A stretch of DNA of 64,000 nucleotides from contig CM072148.1 in assembly GCA_036850595.1 (NCBI GenBank), positions 23,703,394 to 23,767,393 on the forward strand. The letters run 5' to 3'. This document shows positions 61,601 to 64,000 of this stretch, one piece after another (within the stretch, counting starts at the first letter, position 1; every line of letters starts with the position of its first letter). The notes beneath the pieces are model-generated. The model made no database searches. It was given only the letters and a program-made list of their open reading frames with translations, and was not told the DNA's origin. The position numbers and the translations under genes were made by a program. Source of the stretch: Rhyacichthys aspro. Its lineage: Eukaryota; Chordata; Actinopteri; Gobiiformes; Rhyacichthyidae.

Positions 61601-62039
61601 GGTGGTTTTGGTCAATCCTTAGATGGAGGGCTCTTAAAGAGACTTTTTTAGAGATTTTTTACTCAAAGGCTGGTAGCTTTATAAAAAAAGCACAGTATTC
61701 GAGGTACTGTTTTTAAAAATGAAAGTAACTGTTTAAGTGGAGTTAAAAATTTATTATCTGAGAAGCAGTTAAAAAGTCCGTACCTGAGAAGAGGTCGGCT
61801 AAAGCCAGGTTGCCCAGCAGATAGTATATGGGGAAATGAAAGCGGCGGTTCTTCAAAATGGCTGCTATGACCAGGAGGTTAGAGAAAATGACAATGAAGC
61901 AGACAGTCATCCCCAGGCTGACAATGACGTAGTCGCGGCGGCGCCAGTGGTCGCTGATGTTCTTGCCACTCTCCACATAGAAGAACTTGACGGTGCGGTT
62001 GTAGTAGCAGCCCTCTTTGTCCTCGGTACTGGTGTCCAT
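58330..62039 (-). CDS. lpar2: lpar2, lysophosphatidic acid receptor 2, whole gene span
   Basis: A class A G-protein-coupled receptor of the plasma membrane that binds lysophosphatidic acid and signals through Gi, Gq and G12/13. Three coding exons join in phase to 1,056 nt, 351 residues, the same length as human LPAR2. Seen in order: N-glycosylation site NRT near residue 15, TM1 and TM2 (NRRFHFPIYYLLGNLALADL), and RQGLIDTSLTAS in TM3. The Gln of RQG selects LPA over S1P in this family. Then come AVERHQTIF at the end of TM3 in place of DRY, CWTPGLVLLLLDGLGC in TM6, NPIIYSF in TM7 and palmitoylation-type Cys (LLCCLC). DGLGCDKCN and CDLPNCS resemble LPAR2 more than LPAR1 or 3. It ends SSSHRH and lacks the PDZ-binding end of mammalian LPAR2. 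Confidence 0.93.
58635..60650. other. lpar2 intron 2
   Basis: About 2 kb, no exon seen. It holds the perfect hairpin at 60105-60148, listed separately. Confidence 0.6.
60105..60148. repeat. Perfect 20-bp inverted repeat with 4-nt loop
   Basis: The arm ttccagttgttacttaccat (60105-60124) and its exact complement (60129-60148) are separated by agga. Either strand contains a consensus-like splice donor, ggtaagta or its complement. It lies in lpar2 intron 2. Confidence 0.95.
60651..61145 (-). CDS. lpar2: lpar2 coding exon 2
   Basis: Starts GVSYLHLMFHTGPW and carries TM3 to the start of TM6, including QLHSKMSTRRV, CLCDLPNCSTMAPLYSRSYL and VFNLMKTVSMIL. The acceptor is CTCCAG and the donor G|GTATGG; 495 nt. 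The end position within TM6 is the conserved intron site of the LPA receptor family. Confidence 0.95.
61146..61783. other. lpar2 intron 1
   Basis: 638 bp, no recognisable element or exon. Confidence 0.6.
61784..62039 (-). CDS. lpar2: lpar2 coding exon 1
   Basis: Starts MDTSTEDKEGCYYNRTVKFF and runs through TM1 and TM2 to ADLFS. The donor is CAG|GTACGG at 61783; phase 1. The exon probably extends upstream as 5' UTR to an acceptor (cctctag) at about 62204. Confidence 0.93.
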
Positions 62040-62203
62040 GTTGGGACCACGGCTGGATCAGATCAGGGCAGAGTTTGTATAAATGGACGGAGCAGGAACC
62101 ACAGAAGAATAAGAGGCTGGCTCTCAAACGCCCCCTGACTGCTGGTGCCCACAGTTACAGCCCATCTCCTGAACTGACAGGAGGAACGAACCTGGATCAA
62201 ACC
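62040..62203 (-). other. Probable lpar2 5' UTR
   Basis: Between a good acceptor on the minus strand (ttgtcttcctctag, ending at 62204) and the ATG. This suggests one or more upstream non-coding exons, which I could not locate. Confidence 0.5.
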
Positions 62204-62336
62204 TAGAGGAAGACAATGAGATTTCAGCTCACAACATGACAGAACTGACTCATGTCTGCTCCCATCTCCATTTGTTTAATCAATAACTGAATGGGACATA
62301 AAATATACATAACGCAAAAAATGACAATGCATATAA

Positions 62337-62923
62337 CTGTCCCGACTAAAGATTTTCTTAGTCGACCAGTAGTCCATCATTAACTAACTGCCCATTTTTT
62401 ATAATAATATTTAATAAGATAAATACATGGAGAATGGTTAGAATTTAAGGGCTGAGAATGAATGTAACTTTCCAACACTTTTCAACATTAAAAAGAAATA
62501 CTAAAACATATACGCATTTAAAATTTCAATTAAGTGCATATGCGCATGCACAAAGGACGTACGTTAAATTAAACATCAGTAATATTATTACACTCTGCGC
62601 TAAGCTGCGAACACTTTCTCGCTTATTATAGTAAGAATATTAGCGCATATTAAAAAAGCGGCCAATAAGTGGCAATCAGTAGCCTATACTTGCATGTTTT
62701 AAACGATAGGACATGTTGGACATCGATGAATGACACACAAATGTTTGAGGCAGAGTTTGCAGACAACTTTTTTGGGAATCATACTTCTTTTTTTCAAAAT
62801 GATCCCACACTTCCTCTGGATTTTTTTTTTTCCTGCAACTAACCAACCCGTGTAAGATTTAGTTGACCAAGAATTTCCCCCTCAACTAAAGTTTAAACAA
62901 CTATTAGGGAACAGCCTTACAAC
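62337..62923. repeat. Possible hAT-like MITE upstream of lpar2
   Basis: The left edge (gactaaagattttcttagtcgacc) and the right edge (tagttgaccaagaatttcc, aactaaagtttaa) are diverged inverted copies. The edges also share a ctgt(t)ccc motif. No transposase inside. Confidence 0.45.
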
Positions 62924-64000
62924 ATCACAGCTACTTTGCAGATTTACACAATCACACATAAATAGGTACCTCATGTTACAGGCTGTTTGTTAAAGCTACA
63001 GATACAGATGTGTTAATGTGTTGGGTTTTTTTTACACAACATTACTGGACTTTTGCTGGACCTGTGTTTTCGTACATGCAGCCAGTGCAGGGAATCACAT
63101 GCTACCATATGATACAACATGATTTCAGATACATTGTCCACAATAACCTTCATATCACAATACAACAATCTGCAGACAAAAAAATGTAATAAATCACAAT
63201 ACCAGAGAAAATAAAGTGAAAAGCTAGACTGAGAAAATGTGTTGTTTTTGTGTGCATTCATTCTTTACACTATAGTGTCATTTTAATGTAATTTGTCTCA
63301 ATTGAACCAATGTCTATCACCTGCTTTCAGATTTTGCTCAGTCCCTCTTTTGCTCATAACTCCCACATTCATACACAGCAGCCTTCTAACTTTGAAAAAT
63401 TATACATTAAATTAAACAAATGTCACAATATCACGGTCATGTATCATAATAATGTATCACAAGAAGAAAACAATTTGATAATGATGCATACATATAAACA
63501 AACAATATTTTGTCTAATACATTGTCTAGGGAACCACGATATCAGAAAAACATGCAAGAAGTGAAAAAACAGAATTTAAAATTTGATTTAGAAAATGTAT
63601 CTAATTAAAAGGTTCTGGATTAACTTCCACTCGTCAAAACAGGAGCTAAATAAATATTAGAGACTGATGTAGGAATGAACCAGATCTAAACCATGTTCTG
63701 GTTTAGATCTGGTTCATTCCTAAATCAAGCTGTGGGGCATTGTTATTTAGATGCACCACAGCTTGATTTAATGCTATGTTTGTATGATGATTTTGAGGAA
63801 AAAAGTAAATGTCCATCACATAGAGGACTATAACATTATTGAGATACATGTCATTCTGTGATCTGGATATTGTGATTGATAATTTATATATGGATATATT
63901 GTGCAGCCCTAATATTGTGCCACCTCTACATACAACACATCATGAATTCAGCAAGACGTGCTCATATTGAACAAGTTTATGATACTGATGTGATTAATAC
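62924..64000. other. Right flank of the window
   Basis: AT-rich; no gene recognised. Contains the paired hairpins at 63671-63770, listed separately. Confidence 0.5.
63671..63770. repeat. Two adjacent perfect hairpins
   Basis: Hairpin 1: arms of 23 bp (aggaatgaaccagatctaaa plus cca and its complement), 63671-63693 and 63699-63721, with a 5-nt loop. Hairpin 2: arms of 15 bp (taaatcaagctgtgg), 63721-63735 and 63756-63770. The two share a base at 63721, giving a cloverleaf-like shape. Confidence 0.95.

Overview
This window is vertebrate nuclear DNA, almost certainly from a teleost fish. It carries AT-rich introns, two recognisable vertebrate genes, and a mix of Tc1/mariner, hAT, piggyBac, Harbinger, LINE and chromodomain Gypsy (Tf1/sushi-type) elements typical of fish genomes. 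I see no bacterial features, CRISPR array, tRNA or rRNA.

Layout. (1) Positions 2338-30504, minus strand: a complete camsap3 gene (microtubule minus-end binding CAMSAP3/Nezha). I could join 18 coding exons with GT-AG borders and continuous phase into a 1,457-codon reading frame, with the actin-like N-terminal CH region, coiled coils and the C-terminal CKK domain. Exon 1 lies in a CpG-rich segment with an NRF1-type palindrome just upstream. Intron 14 (5011-15106) is about 10 kb and largely transposon debris; a Tc1 element ends 51 bp from the next acceptor, and a MITE ends about 20 bp from the donor. (2) 31.3-50.0 kb: a gene-poor block of nested mobile elements. The best preserved is a 5.8 kb Gypsy element (44230-50011) with nearly identical LTRs but four reading-frame breaks. 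Around it lie dead hAT and piggyBac transposases, LINE pieces, a fold-back element with a 9-bp target duplication, and a hAT-type element with an 8-bp near-match duplication. (3) 50-58 kb: mostly unique AT-rich DNA with one candidate small plus-strand gene (52866-53156, N-myristoylation-like start and strongly basic) and one candidate minus-strand terminal exon (54871-54945). (4) 58330-62039, minus strand: lpar2, a lysophosphatidic acid G-protein-coupled receptor, complete in three coding exons (351 residues).

camsap3 and lpar2 are unrelated in function as far as the sequence shows: one organises non-centrosomal microtubules, the other is a plasma-membrane lipid receptor. I found no convincing novel multi-gene system. 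The most interesting signals are the self-priming signature in the young Gypsy element, the microexon/alternative-acceptor pair in camsap3, the small basic protein gene, and two near-perfect hairpins in and near lpar2. Family identifications come from recognising protein motifs by eye; no database search was run.
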